A model generated the notes under the pieces. It did not search any database and was not told the origin of the DNA. It saw nothing but the letters and a program-made list of their open reading frames with translations. A program made the position numbers and the translations under genes. Source: Actinomycetota bacterium (GTDB lineage Bacteria > Actinomycetota > Geothermincolia > Geothermincolales > RBG-13-55-18). From it: 64,000 nt of DNA. The stretch is taken from positions 259,261-323,260 of the forward strand of contig JACIXB010000011.1 of NCBI GenBank assembly GCA_014360685.1. The letters are read 5' to 3'. Shown here piece after piece: positions 1 through 8,325 of the stretch (its first letter is position 1; every line of letters starts with the position of its first letter).

Positions 1-24
1 GGCCGCAAGAGGACCGTGTTCTAG
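1..24 (+). CDS. 3' end of an upstream gene (partial)
   Basis: The first 24 bases read as a C-terminal tail GRKRTVF followed by TAG. The next gene's ribosome binding site begins only a few bases later, which suggests that an upstream gene is co-transcribed with the ferredoxin. Seven residues are too few to name a product, and the call rests only on position and the open frame. Confidence 0.35.
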   Translation, partial: GRKRTVF

Positions 25-39
25 GAAGGAGGATGCGTC

Positions 40-372
40 ATGTTCTACCTCGCCATCAAGGAAATCCTTACCATTCCCACCTACAACGACCCGGGGACCT
101 GCCGGGCGGGTCGGGTGGTCATCGACCATGAGCGGTGCAACGGCTGCGGCGATTGCGCCCTCATATGTCCCGGCGCCTGCCTTTACGTGGCCGGGGTGGG
201 CAAGGACCGCAAGGCCTACATGATCGACAAGGCGGTGCCGGATTGCATGTCCTGCAACGACTGCGCGGCCATCTGCAAGCGGGGAGCCATACGTGCGGAG
301 CACGGCTACGACTTCGGCGGCTTCTACAAGGCCCTCCACCGCGCGGAGATGGTCCCCCCCAGGAATTTTTAA
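40..372 (+). CDS. Ferredoxin-like protein with two [4Fe-4S] motifs
   Basis: A small cytoplasmic electron carrier of 110 residues. Two cysteine clusters of the form CxxCxxCxxxC are visible, CNGCGDC..C at residues 33-43 and CMSCNDC..C at 69-79, the pattern of bacterial 2[4Fe-4S] ferredoxins. A 30-residue N-terminal segment and a 30-residue C-terminal tail make it longer than a minimal ferredoxin, so it may be a subunit of a redox enzyme encoded upstream. A GGAAGGAGG ribosome binding site lies just before the ATG. The TAA stop is also the first three bases of a 28-bp dispersed repeat. A CoA-ligase-like gene follows about 220 bp downstream. Family assignment is firm; the redox partner is unknown. 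Confidence 0.85.
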   Translation: MFYLAIKEILTIPTYNDPGTCRAGRVVIDHERCNGCGDCALICPGACLYVAGVGKDRKAYMIDKAVPDCMSCNDCAAICKRGAIRAEHGYDFGGFYKALHRAEMVPPRNF

Positions 373-400
373 GGGGTCAGGTCTTGAAATTTGATACCCC
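373..400 (+). repeat. REP-like dispersed element, copy 1
   Basis: A 28-bp element that begins GGGGTCAGG and ends GATACCCC, so that the two ends are inverted (GGGGT/ACCCC). The same sequence is found at 56064-56091 and, on the other strand with a few changes, at 43403-43430. Here the preceding TAA at 370-372 is both the ferredoxin stop codon and part of the shared sequence. Similar motifs are found beside REP-associated tyrosine transposases in many bacteria, but no transposase is seen here. Confidence 0.75.
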
Positions 401-595
401 TTGGGGTATGGGTTCGCCGATGAGGGACATGGGGACGCATGTTGGAGGCGGCGGCGGAGACCCATGGTGTCGAGGGCCATCCCGCCGGCGGTCACTCAAA
501 GGTCATTCCGTCGTGTCCGTGGTCATCCGGTCGGAGGTGTGAGCCAGCCACGTAGTTCGACTTGGCGAGTGTTTTTTCGAGGAGGGAGGAAGGAG

Positions 596-1951
596 ATGGA
601 AGAGGAACGTCCCTACTGGAACATGGAGATGGAGCCCATCCTCAACACGCCCCAGATGAGGGAGATCCAGCTGGCCAAGCTGAGGAAGCTCCTGCAGCGG
701 CTATACGACAACGCGCCCTTCTACACCCGGCAGTTCGACGAGCTGGGGATCAAGCCGGAGAAGATCAAGAGCTTCGAGGATTTCTCCCGCGCCGTTCCCC
801 TCTTCGACAAGGAGAGACTGCGGGCCATGGTGGTGGAGTTCGGCGGAGATATCCTCAAGGTCATCGACCAGATCATCCCCGTCTCCGTGGACGACCTCAT
901 GATCATGGCCACCACCACGGGCACCACCGGCGTCCCCACCCCCTACCCCATGACCCAGCGCGACATGGAGGAGGTGTGGGGAGAAGCCATGGTGCGCGGG
1001 GCCTGGCGGGCAGGCGTGCGCTCCCGGGACCGGGTGCTCTTCTGCTTCGCCCTGTCCATGGTCATCGCCGGCATCCCCACCATGATGGGCATGCGCAAGC
1101 TGGGGGCCATGGCCATCCCCGTGGGGGCGGAGGCGGGCACCGACCGCATCCTCCTCATGCAGACCCTCTTCCGGGGCACGGTCTACTCCGGGACCCCCTC
1201 CCTGGCCGAGTACCTCATCGAGAAGTGCGGGGAGCAGGGGCGGGACCCCAAGGACCTGGGCTTCCGCCTGCTCATGTGCGGAGGGGAGCCGGGGGCGGGG
1301 ATCCCCGAGGTGCGGGAGAGGCTGGAGTCGGCCTACGGCTGCCGGATCTTCGACGCCGGGGCGGGTTTCGGCTTCTCCTGCGACCACGAGGAGTACCAGG
1401 GCATGCACTGGACGGCCGACGACCTGGCCTACTACGAGCTGGTGGACCCGGAGACCAAGGAGCCGGTGCCCCTGGAGGACGGGGCGGAAGGGGAGGCCCT
1501 CTTCACGGTCATGGAGGGGGACGGCATGGCCTGGCTGCGCACCAGCCTGGGGGATATCCACCAGGTCTTCGTCTCCCCCTGCCCCTGCGGCCGGACCGGG
1601 TTCCGCTACAAGGTGGTGGGCCGCACCGACGACATGCTCAAGGTGAAGGGGGTCATCGTCTATCCCTCCATGGTGGAGGGGGTGGTCTCCTCCTTCGTGC
1701 CCCGGGTAACCGGCCAGTTCCGCATCGTGCTCACCGAGAAACCGCCCCGGGTGGTCCCGCCCCTGAAGATAAAGATCGAGAGGGGGGAGGATTTCCCCGC
1801 CGAGAAACTGCCGGAGCTGGAGGCGGAGATGAAGGAGGCCTTCCACGCCAAGGCCAAGTTCACCCCGGAGATCATCTGGGCGGAGCCCGGCGAGCTGGAG
1901 CGCTCCACCTACAAGGGCCAGGTCTTCGAGAGGCTCTACGAGGAGCGGTGA
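596..1951 (+). CDS. Phenylacetate-CoA ligase family (PaaK-like) AMP-forming acyl-CoA ligase
   Basis: Predicted to activate an aryl or other carboxylic acid to its CoA thioester with ATP, forming AMP and pyrophosphate, in the cytoplasm. The 451-residue product has the usual length of PaaK-type enzymes. It shows the serine/threonine-rich P-loop TTTGTTGVPTPY near residue 105, a central MCGGEPG segment, and the C-terminal hinge region with GRTDDMLKVKG near residue 345. CPCGRTG, just before the hinge, is typical of this family. The start at 596 follows GGAGGGAGGAAGGAG directly; the frame is open further upstream but without a better site. Proximity to a ferredoxin gene and two dehydrogenases suggests a role in aromatic or fatty acid metabolism. 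The substrate cannot be read from sequence. Confidence 0.88.
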   Translation: MEEERPYWNMEMEPILNTPQMREIQLAKLRKLLQRLYDNAPFYTRQFDELGIKPEKIKSFEDFSRAVPLFDKERLRAMVVEFGGDILKVIDQIIPVSVDDLMIMATTTGTTGVPTPYPMTQRDMEEVWGEAMVRGAWRAGVRSRDRVLFCFALSMVIAGIPTMMGMRKLGAMAIPVGAEAGTDRILLMQTLFRGTVYSGTPSLAEYLIEKCGEQGRDPKDLGFRLLMCGGEPGAGIPEVRERLESAYGCRIFDAGAGFGFSCDHEEYQGMHWTADDLAYYELVDPETKEPVPLEDGAEGEALFTVMEGDGMAWLRTSLGDIHQVFVSPCPCGRTGFRYKVVGRTDDMLKVKGVIVYPSMVEGVVSSFVPRVTGQFRIVLTEKPPRVVPPLKIKIERGEDFPAEKLPELEAEMKEAFHAKAKFTPEIIWAEPGELERSTYKGQVFERLYEER

Positions 1952-2305
1952 GGGTTTCACGGCGGCTTGGGGTCGCCGGCGGCCACCCGCCCGAGGGGTG
2001 CAGGAGAAAGGTAGAGCGAGGGTCTGGTCGAGGAGCGGGGTTCGTCGTGTGGCCACCCGCTGCAGTGGTCGCCCCGGCAGGATGTGATCGGTTTCGGAGG
2101 CCATGCGGGGTTTGTCATCGTGGGCCTAAGGGGAACACAGCCGGAACTGCGGGCGGGGATCGTTGAACGGCTTCCGGTGTGCATTCGGTGATTCAAACGG
2201 GAAGGGGGGGTTCACGTTAAGGCGCGTGGCACAAGGAGAGGACCAGGCCTTTCGTGAATGGAGGACACGATAAGGGAATTCCTTGTCCGGGAGAGGCGAG
2301 GGGGT
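1952..2305. other. Intergenic region, no gene seen
   Basis: About 350 bases between the ligase and the first dehydrogenase. No terminator or recognisable RNA is visible. The dehydrogenase frame is open back to an ATG at 2258, but the later ATG at 2306 fits the family start better. Confidence 0.5.
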
Positions 2306-3163
2306 ATGGAAATGTACAGGTTGGAGGGGAAGAGGGTGGTGATCACCGGGGCGGGATCCGGGCTGGGAAGGGCCCTTTCCCTGGCCCTCGCCGCCCGCGG
2401 GTGCCGCGTCGGCGCCGCGGACATCGAGGAGGGAAGGGCCCGGGAGACCCTGGAGATGGTGCGGGAGCGGGGCGGAGAAGGCGAGGCCTACCGCGTCGAC
2501 GTGAGCAAGCCCGGGGAAGTGGAGGCCATGGCCGAACACTTCTTCTCCTCCTGGGGCGGGGTGGACGTACTGGTGAACAACGCCGGGGTGGTGTCCGCCG
2601 GGTTCGTGGGGGACATCCCCATCGAGGACTGGGAATGGGTGTTCGGGGTCAATTTCTGGGGGGTTCTTTACGGTTGCCATTACTTCATACCCCGCATGAA
2701 GGCCCAGGGCGGGGGCTACATCGTGAACATTGCATCGGCGGCGGGACTCCTGACCCTCCTGGAGATGGGCCCCTACAACGCGACCAAGGCGGCGGTGATC
2801 GCCCTCTCCGAGACCCTGCGCAGCGAGCTGGCTCCCTTCGGGATCGGGGTGACCGCGGTGTGTCCCATGTTCTTTAACACCCGGCTCCTGGAGACCATGC
2901 GCTACACCGACGAGTTCGAGCGGGAGTTCGCCCACACCACTTTTCGTTATGCCCGCATGAGCGCCGATCAGGTGGCGGAGGCCGTGGTCCGCGCCGTGGA
3001 GCGCAGGAAGCTCTACGTCGTGCCGCAGTTCTCAGGCCGGTTCTTCTGGGCCCTGAAGCGCATGCGCCCCGGCCTCTACCACGGCGCCCTGGCTTTCTTC
3101 AACCGCGACGATGTCGGCCGCAGGATGCTCCTCTGGATGGCCAGGAAGGGCCTGATCCAGTGA
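2306..3163 (+). CDS. Short-chain dehydrogenase/reductase (SDR)
   Basis: NAD(P)-dependent oxidoreductase of the classical SDR family, 285 residues. The cofactor-binding motif TGAGSGLG lies near residues 13-20, NNAG near 90 and the catalytic YNATK near 158-162, with the upstream serine in IASAAG. The aspartate at the end of the second strand (AADIEEG) suggests a preference for NAD(H), which is inference. The start at 2306 follows GAGGCGAGGGGGT; an in-frame ATG at 2258 would add 16 residues without family support. A paralogous SDR lies 420 bp downstream on the same strand, and the two share most motifs (VEDxEW, YGCxxFxP). The substrate is unknown. Confidence 0.88.
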   Translation: MEMYRLEGKRVVITGAGSGLGRALSLALAARGCRVGAADIEEGRARETLEMVRERGGEGEAYRVDVSKPGEVEAMAEHFFSSWGGVDVLVNNAGVVSAGFVGDIPIEDWEWVFGVNFWGVLYGCHYFIPRMKAQGGGYIVNIASAAGLLTLLEMGPYNATKAAVIALSETLRSELAPFGIGVTAVCPMFFNTRLLETMRYTDEFEREFAHTTFRYARMSADQVAEAVVRAVERRKLYVVPQFSGRFFWALKRMRPGLYHGALAFFNRDDVGRRMLLWMARKGLIQ

Positions 3164-3585
3164 GATGGGACGCCTCACCCGGGAACCCGAGGATGGCCTG
3201 CTTGGGAGGGAGAGGGCTGCCCGTTCCTCCCGTGGCGCGGGCCTCTCAGGGAGGCGTGTCCTCCCGACGCCGCGATGCGGATGGCCATGGGGATACACCG
3301 GCCAATTCTCGTGGAGGCCGGCACCGGGGCGTGAAATATATTATCCGCCGGTAAGAAAGCCACGAGGCTAAAACGGCGCGCAAGGGCCTACCCGGAAGGC
3401 ATGGCGGTGGGAAGCGGGATTTTCCGGCTGTGGTGCGGGGCGGCCGCGGCTTAGCGGGTCCACTCCGCATCGCCGGGTATCAGCCCGGAGAGCGGTCCGG
3501 GGTTTGGTTGCCGTGGAGAAACGTGGAACGGGATCCGGGAGGGAACGAGGGCAAGGAAGAAGGGAGAAGCGAGGAGGTAAAGGAT
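3164..3585. other. Intergenic region with AT-rich patch
   Basis: About 420 bases between the two SDR genes. The only notable feature is an AT-rich patch near 3330-3345 (GAAATATATTATCC) that could be a promoter -10 for the second SDR gene. No gene or stable RNA is recognised. Confidence 0.4.
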
Positions 3586-4440
3586 ATGGCTGTCTCGCGT
3601 TTGCCGCACCGCAAAGGAATGGGCTGGTTCATGGATCGGACGGCCGTGGTCACCGGGGCCGCCTCCGGCCTGGGCCGGGGGATAGCCGTGGCCCTGGCCG
3701 AGGCGGGGTGCCACCTGGTGCTCGCGGACGTGGACGCGGAAGGGCTTGGCGCCGTGCGCACGGAGATCGAGGGAAAGGGCCGGGATTGCCTGGCGTTGGG
3801 GGTGGACGTTTCGGATCGCCGGGCGATGGAAGACCTTGCCCGGGAAGCGCTGGCCTGGAAGGGGGGCGTGGACGTCCTGGTGAACAACGCCGGGGTGGCC
3901 GTGGCCGGCGAGCTGGACGTCATACCGGTGGAGGACATCGAGTGGATAGTGGGCGTGAACCTCATGGGGGAGATCTACGGGTGCCGCTTCTTCCTGCCCC
4001 ACATGGTGGAGCGCGGGGAGGGGCACATCGTGAACATCGCCTCGGTGTCCGGTTTCGCCGCCCTACCCCTCCACGTGGCCTACACGGTTACCAAGTTCGG
4101 CGTCGTGGGCCTCTCGGAGATGCTGTGGGCGGAAGCGCGCAACCACGGGGTGGGGGTGACCTTGGTCTGCCCCGGGGCCTTGAGCACGGATATAGGTTTC
4201 AGGACCCGCAATCATTACCGCACGGAAAAGCAGCGGGAGAGCGAGGAGCGTTACGCGGCCATGCTCCGGGAAAAGGGGATGGACCCCGAAGTAGCCGGAA
4301 GGAAAATCGTGGAAGCGGTGAGCCAGGGCAAGTTCCTCGTCCTCCTGGGCAGGGAGGCCTACCTCCTCTACTACCTCAAACGCCTGGCACCCATGTTCTG
4401 CCTGCGCGTGGCCTCCCTGGTGGGACGCCGCCTAAACTAA
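3586..4440 (+). CDS. Short-chain dehydrogenase/reductase (SDR), second copy
   Basis: A classical SDR of 284 residues with TGAASGLGRG at the N-terminal Rossmann loop, NNAGVA in the central strand, and catalytic serine and YTVTK further on. The start at 3586 is set by GAGGAGGT eight bases upstream; the open frame further 5' is not SDR-like. It resembles the preceding SDR in length, motifs and the C-terminal segment, and the pair is probably a local duplication that has since diverged. The aspartate in ADVDAEG hints at NAD(H) use. Both genes follow the acyl-CoA ligase on the same strand, so a shared pathway is possible but not shown. Confidence 0.88.
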   Translation: MAVSRLPHRKGMGWFMDRTAVVTGAASGLGRGIAVALAEAGCHLVLADVDAEGLGAVRTEIEGKGRDCLALGVDVSDRRAMEDLAREALAWKGGVDVLVNNAGVAVAGELDVIPVEDIEWIVGVNLMGEIYGCRFFLPHMVERGEGHIVNIASVSGFAALPLHVAYTVTKFGVVGLSEMLWAEARNHGVGVTLVCPGALSTDIGFRTRNHYRTEKQRESEERYAAMLREKGMDPEVAGRKIVEAVSQGKFLVLLGREAYLLYYLKRLAPMFCLRVASLVGRRLN

Positions 4441-4609
4441 CGACCTCTTTCAGTCGATTGACATGAGAGGAATGGGGCTCCATACTTGACCGATGGTCCC
4501 GGCAAGCGGGAACCGGAGGCAGGGGTGAAGCCCCGCCTTGCTTTCCGGCCGCAATGCGGCACGGAAGGTTCTCCCCGCAACGACCGTGCGACGGCATTAG
4601 GGAGGCGAT

Positions 4610-6058
4610 TTGGAGGACGCCAGGAGAATCGCAAAAAACATCGTGGTGATCATGGGAGGGGGGACCTTCCGGGCGGTGCTCATGCCCCTCTTCACCGTGC
4701 TCGTCGCCCGCAAGCTGGGGACGGAGGGTTTCGGCGCCTATTCATTCGCCCTCTCCCTGGCCTACATCCTGCTCATCGTGGGGGAGATGGGCCTTCCCAA
4801 GCTGGTGGTCAGGGAGCTGGCCGCCGACCGGGACCAGGTGGCCCGCTTCGTGGGCGACCTTACGGTGCTGAGGCTGGTGACCGGGGTGGCGAGCGCGGGG
4901 ATAATCTATGCCATCGTCGCCTTCACCTCCCGTTCCTCCGACACCCGCCTCCCCCTCTTCCTCATCGGGCTCAGCTACGTGGTCTTCACCGGGTTGCGGC
5001 GTTTCTTCGACGCCGTCTTCCAGGCCTTCGAGGTCATGAAGTACCAAGCCCTTTCCGACCTGGTGGACATACTCCTGACCTTCGGCGTGGGCTCGGTCCT
5101 TCTCCTGCGGGGTTACGGCCTGGTGGGCATCTCCTACGCCCTGATGGTGGGGGCGGTGGTATCCATGGGGGTGGACTTCATGATCCTCACCCGCAGGCTG
5201 GCGCGGCCCGTCTTCACCCTGGACCTGGCCTTCTGGAAGAAGATGGTAGCAGGGGCCGTTCCCTTCGGTATCATCGGGCTGGTCACCTTCGTCTTCGGGT
5301 ATACCAACACCGTTTTGGTCTCCGCCTTCAAGGGTGACTACCAGGCCGGGCTCTTCAGCTCCGCCTACCGCATCATCTGGGCCATGGCCGTGGTCCCCGC
5401 AACTTGCATGACGGCCGTGTTCCCATATCTTTCCAGGACGGGACGGCAATCCGCCCACCGCAACCGGGAAGTGATACGGAGGGTGATCAAGTACCTGGCC
5501 TGCGTCAGCCTGCCCTTCTGCGGAATGCTGGGCCTCTTCGCCCCCCAGGTTATAAGGTCCGTTTACGGGGATTCCTATCTATCCGCCAGATCCGCCCTGT
5601 GGGTACTGGCGGCCATCCCCCTTTTCAGTTTCACCTATATCCCCCTCATCGATCTTTTGAACGCGCATTACAAGCAGAGGCTGAGCGTGGTGGCCATCCT
5701 CGCCTGCGCAGGGATAAACGTGGCCCTCTGCCTCGCCCTGGCACCGTGGTTGGGATTCATGGGAGCCGCGGTGAGCACCCTGGTGTCCGAGTCGTTCATG
5801 CTGGGGCTGACCTTGTTCTTCGCCTGGAGGCACATGCGCATCCATCCCCGCCTCCTGGGCAACTGGAAACCGGCCCTGGCCGCCGTGGCGGCATCCGCAC
5901 CCTGCCTGGCCCTGCGTTCCATCCTCCCCTTCTATTGGCTGGTGTCGGCGTACGTGCTTTCCTATCTGGGGGTCCTGTTCGCCCTGCGCACCTTCGACGC
6001 CGAGGACTGGAGGATATTCCGCTCCGTGCTCCCCCGGCGCGCCGCTCTCCGGGCGTGA
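4610..6058 (+). CDS. Polysaccharide/lipid flippase, MOP superfamily (Wzx/MATE-like)
   Basis: Integral membrane protein of 482 residues with about 12-14 hydrophobic helices spread evenly along its length and short basic loops. The N-terminus (AKNIVVIMGGGTFRAVLMP) and the pattern of helices fit the oligosaccharide flippase branch of the MOP exporters, which move lipid-linked sugars across the cytoplasmic membrane. The start is TTG at 4610 with AGGGAGGCGA just upstream; no ATG fits. No glycosyltransferases lie next to it, so the substrate is unknown. A 36-bp sequence that includes its stop codon is repeated about 70 bp downstream. Confidence 0.82.
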   Translation: MEDARRIAKNIVVIMGGGTFRAVLMPLFTVLVARKLGTEGFGAYSFALSLAYILLIVGEMGLPKLVVRELAADRDQVARFVGDLTVLRLVTGVASAGIIYAIVAFTSRSSDTRLPLFLIGLSYVVFTGLRRFFDAVFQAFEVMKYQALSDLVDILLTFGVGSVLLLRGYGLVGISYALMVGAVVSMGVDFMILTRRLARPVFTLDLAFWKKMVAGAVPFGIIGLVTFVFGYTNTVLVSAFKGDYQAGLFSSAYRIIWAMAVVPATCMTAVFPYLSRTGRQSAHRNREVIRRVIKYLACVSLPFCGMLGLFAPQVIRSVYGDSYLSARSALWVLAAIPLFSFTYIPLIDLLNAHYKQRLSVVAILACAGINVALCLALAPWLGFMGAAVSTLVSESFMLGLTLFFAWRHMRIHPRLLGNWKPALAAVAASAPCLALRSILPFYWLVSAYVLSYLGVLFALRTFDAEDWRIFRSVLPRRAALRA

Positions 6059-6153
6059 AACGAAAGACCGACTGCCGGCAGGATCCTGCTTGAAGAGGGT
6101 TCTCCTGGCAATAGCTTCCTCCGAGCGTGAAACGAAGTTCGGTTGCCGGCAGG
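6047..6153. repeat. Imperfect direct repeat pair at flippase 3' end
   Basis: Two copies of a roughly 35-bp sequence, 6047-6082 and 6119-6153, share CTCCGRGCGTGAAACGAA and TGCCGGCAGG with a few changes between. The first copy contains the last codons and the TGA stop of the flippase gene. The spacing is 72 bp. No function is evident. Confidence 0.7.
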
Positions 6154-6424
6154 GGGCATGGAGGGAAGACCCCGGGGCGCCCTTTCCGGTAGCGGGGCGG
6201 CGTGAGGTGCGGCGGGAGGCGGCCTCCGAGGGTTGATCGCCCGCCGCGTGCGCCGGTTCGGGGGGGTGGCAGGGTATGGAACCGTTACCAACGGCCTCGC
6301 CGCCTCCCTAACCGTGCCAATGGAGGATGGCGGAGTCCAGTTCCGGTGGGTTCGAGGCCGCGGCGGTCAGGCGGGCATTTCCGCCCCAAAGACCTCCTTC
6401 CCCATCCGGCTCCCTGGCGCGGCC
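6154..6424. other. Intergenic region between convergent genes
   Basis: About 270 bases between the flippase gene and the oppositely oriented zinc-ribbon gene. No gene, RNA or clear terminator is seen apart from the repeat at its left end. Confidence 0.4.
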
Positions 6425-7495
6425 CTACAGGGAGGTGGCCTCCAGCTCGAGCACCCCTTCCGGGCTGAGCTCCCAGTCGACCGAGGACCGGCGCCCGGTG
6501 ACGGTTTCCAGGTAACCCTGCAGGAGACCGACGAGCATGAGGTGTAGGGCCGCGTTTTCCACCCGCGCCCGGAGCCGGTTCCCCTCCAGGTCCAGGGCGC
6601 GCAGGTTGCCCAGGCCGCGCAGGGCCAGCAGCTTTCGAAACTGCTCCTCGCTCTCGATCTCCCGCGCATTGTAGAAGCCGGACTTAACGAAGCGCCTTTG
6701 GGCTTCCACGATGGTACGCGGTATATCCTCGCCCAGCTCTTTTTCCAGCTCGTCGAAGACCGCTTCCTGGTAGGCGGGCCCGAACATGGCCAGGCGCCTT
6801 CCGGTTGTGGTGTCGGTGATGGTCCCCTCCTCCAGGTTCCACTTGAGGGCGGAGAGTCCCGCCGGCCCTCCGCAGGTCGCGCACCTCTCCAGCCCCACTT
6901 CCCCCTCGAGGAGGGGGTATTCCCGGAGTTCCAACCTCCCCTGGAACTGGGGTGGGTGTTCCGCGGGAAAGGCGTTGATCTCCACCTCGCTTTCCGAGAG
7001 GAGCCGGTATTCCACGTCGTTGTCCCGGCGGGTTACCGCTTCCACCGCCCCGGCAAGGTCCCCGCACCACAGGGGCACCGAGTAGGGGTTTCTCACACGC
7101 TCCCTGAGGTAGTCCTCTTGGTCCTGCTCGTACCGCCAGCCCACCAACCGGACATCACCGTAGCCCATGAGGCGGGCGATGTTGTTGTTGGCCTGGATAA
7201 GGAGGTTCATGTCGAACTCTTTTCGGGACACCATGTCCTTTACTTCCTCGGGCACAAGGCGGTCGATGTATTCCCGCGTTGCCCTGCGCTTGGTCTCGAT
7301 GACGATGCGTTCGATGGGCAAACCTATGATCTCCTCGATACCTCGGAAAAGGTTATCCAGGTTGGCGCTCTCCACGAGCACCAAGCGGTGCCTACGGTCC
7401 CCGCTCTGCACTATCACCCCGTTGTCCATCCAGGTGTGGTTGTCCGTGAACTGTCGCGGCACCCCGCATTGCGGGCAGAATTCCGTGCCCTCCAT
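6425..7495 (-). CDS. Unrecognised two-module zinc-ribbon protein, paralogue A
   Basis: Function unknown. The 356-residue protein appears to be soluble and consists of two related halves. Each half starts with a CxxC pair (CPQCG at residues 7-10, CATCGG at 205-208), followed by a segment with a conserved run such as IEEIIGLPIERIVIETKRR (residues 53-71) or LEKELGEDIPRTIVEAQRR in the second half, then a short glycine-rich turn, then a stretch ending near VPLWCGDLAGAVEAV or HLMLVGLLQGYLETV. The last stretch resembles the end of V4R-type small-molecule-binding domains, although their usual cysteines are missing. The start at 7495 has GGGAGGAG upstream. A clear paralogue lies at 22626-23702. A role in binding a hydrophobic ligand or metal is only a guess. 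Confidence 0.75.
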   Translation of the reverse strand: MEGTEFCPQCGVPRQFTDNHTWMDNGVIVQSGDRRHRLVLVESANLDNLFRGIEEIIGLPIERIVIETKRRATREYIDRLVPEEVKDMVSRKEFDMNLLIQANNNIARLMGYGDVRLVGWRYEQDQEDYLRERVRNPYSVPLWCGDLAGAVEAVTRRDNDVEYRLLSESEVEINAFPAEHPPQFQGRLELREYPLLEGEVGLERCATCGGPAGLSALKWNLEEGTITDTTTGRRLAMFGPAYQEAVFDELEKELGEDIPRTIVEAQRRFVKSGFYNAREIESEEQFRKLLALRGLGNLRALDLEGNRLRARVENAALHLMLVGLLQGYLETVTGRRSSVDWELSPEGVLELEATSL

Positions 7496-8325
7496 CACTC
7501 CTCCCTTCGCCGTCACTCCGAATTCATGGGCCTCAGAATAGATAAAAGGGAAGATAAGTTATAATACTCCGCTGCTTGGTCGCCGCAGGATCGGAATCCA
7601 CACATGGAAATATTTGTCAACATGCACCGCTACCCATTCGCCTCGTGCCGACGGGCCATTACATCCTTTTATACCATAACCGATGGGTCCGTGGCGTCGA
7701 AGTGAAGCATGAAAAATGGCGGGGCACGTCGGATGTGAAAAAAGCAGGGTCCGGTTGAGGGAAGAGAGGCCGAGAGCCGCGGGAGGGTCGAGGATGCGGA
7801 TGACTCCAGTGCGGCGCGTGCGGAACGAGTCAGGGTTCGCGAGCCGGCTTTAGAACACGGCGCCGGTTTCGGTATCCCCGCCTTCCCCCTCCGCGTGGGA
7901 TGAAAACCCGGTTTCCCGGCTGCTCTCGGGTAGCGATTGGGGTGGGGATGAATTTCCGAGAAGAGCGCGGGTGAGCGGGACCCTGGTCCTTACGGGTAGC
8001 CTTGGGGGTAAAGGCGGCCGCATGGCGGTGTGACGACCGTCGGGGTTGTACCGGGGTCCGGCGGCCCGATGGGAAGGGCCGAAGGGGCAGGAGGAGCGCC
8101 AGATCTACGGTACTCGGATGTCATGAATCTGGTATAATATCCCCACCCTGGTTGCACGGCCGGTAACTTTGACGGGGCCCGTGGCGGCGGGAGGCCTCTC
8201 CCCCGGGATACCCGGCCCAAGAAAGCGGAGGCAGCGGGTCTCGCGAGGGTCATGTCCGGGAAGGACATCCCGGTCACGGGTGTTTCGAGGTAAGTGTCGG
8301 AGAAGAGGAAAGCGAGGTAAGGAAC
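7496..8325. other. Long intergenic region with a candidate thiolase promoter
   Basis: About 830 bases between divergent genes. An AT-rich patch at 7540-7566 probably holds the promoter of the leftward zinc-ribbon gene (TATTAT read on the minus strand). A TATAAT hexamer at 8133-8138 may serve the rightward thiolase gene. The open frames in between have no family likeness and are not called. Confidence 0.45.
8133..8138 (+). promoter_or_regulatory. Candidate -10 element for thiolase gene
   Basis: A perfect TATAAT in GC-rich surroundings, about 190 bases before the thiolase start. No good -35 is visible at 17 bp, so the call rests on the -10 alone. Confidence 0.4.

Noticed and set aside
701-2104. 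A 467-codon open frame antisense to the CoA-ligase gene
   Set aside because: Same reason: no family likeness, and the plus strand has PaaK motifs and a ribosome binding site.
7576-7758. Short plus-strand open frame of 60 codons
   Set aside because: No ribosome binding site, no family likeness, and composition unlike neighbouring genes.
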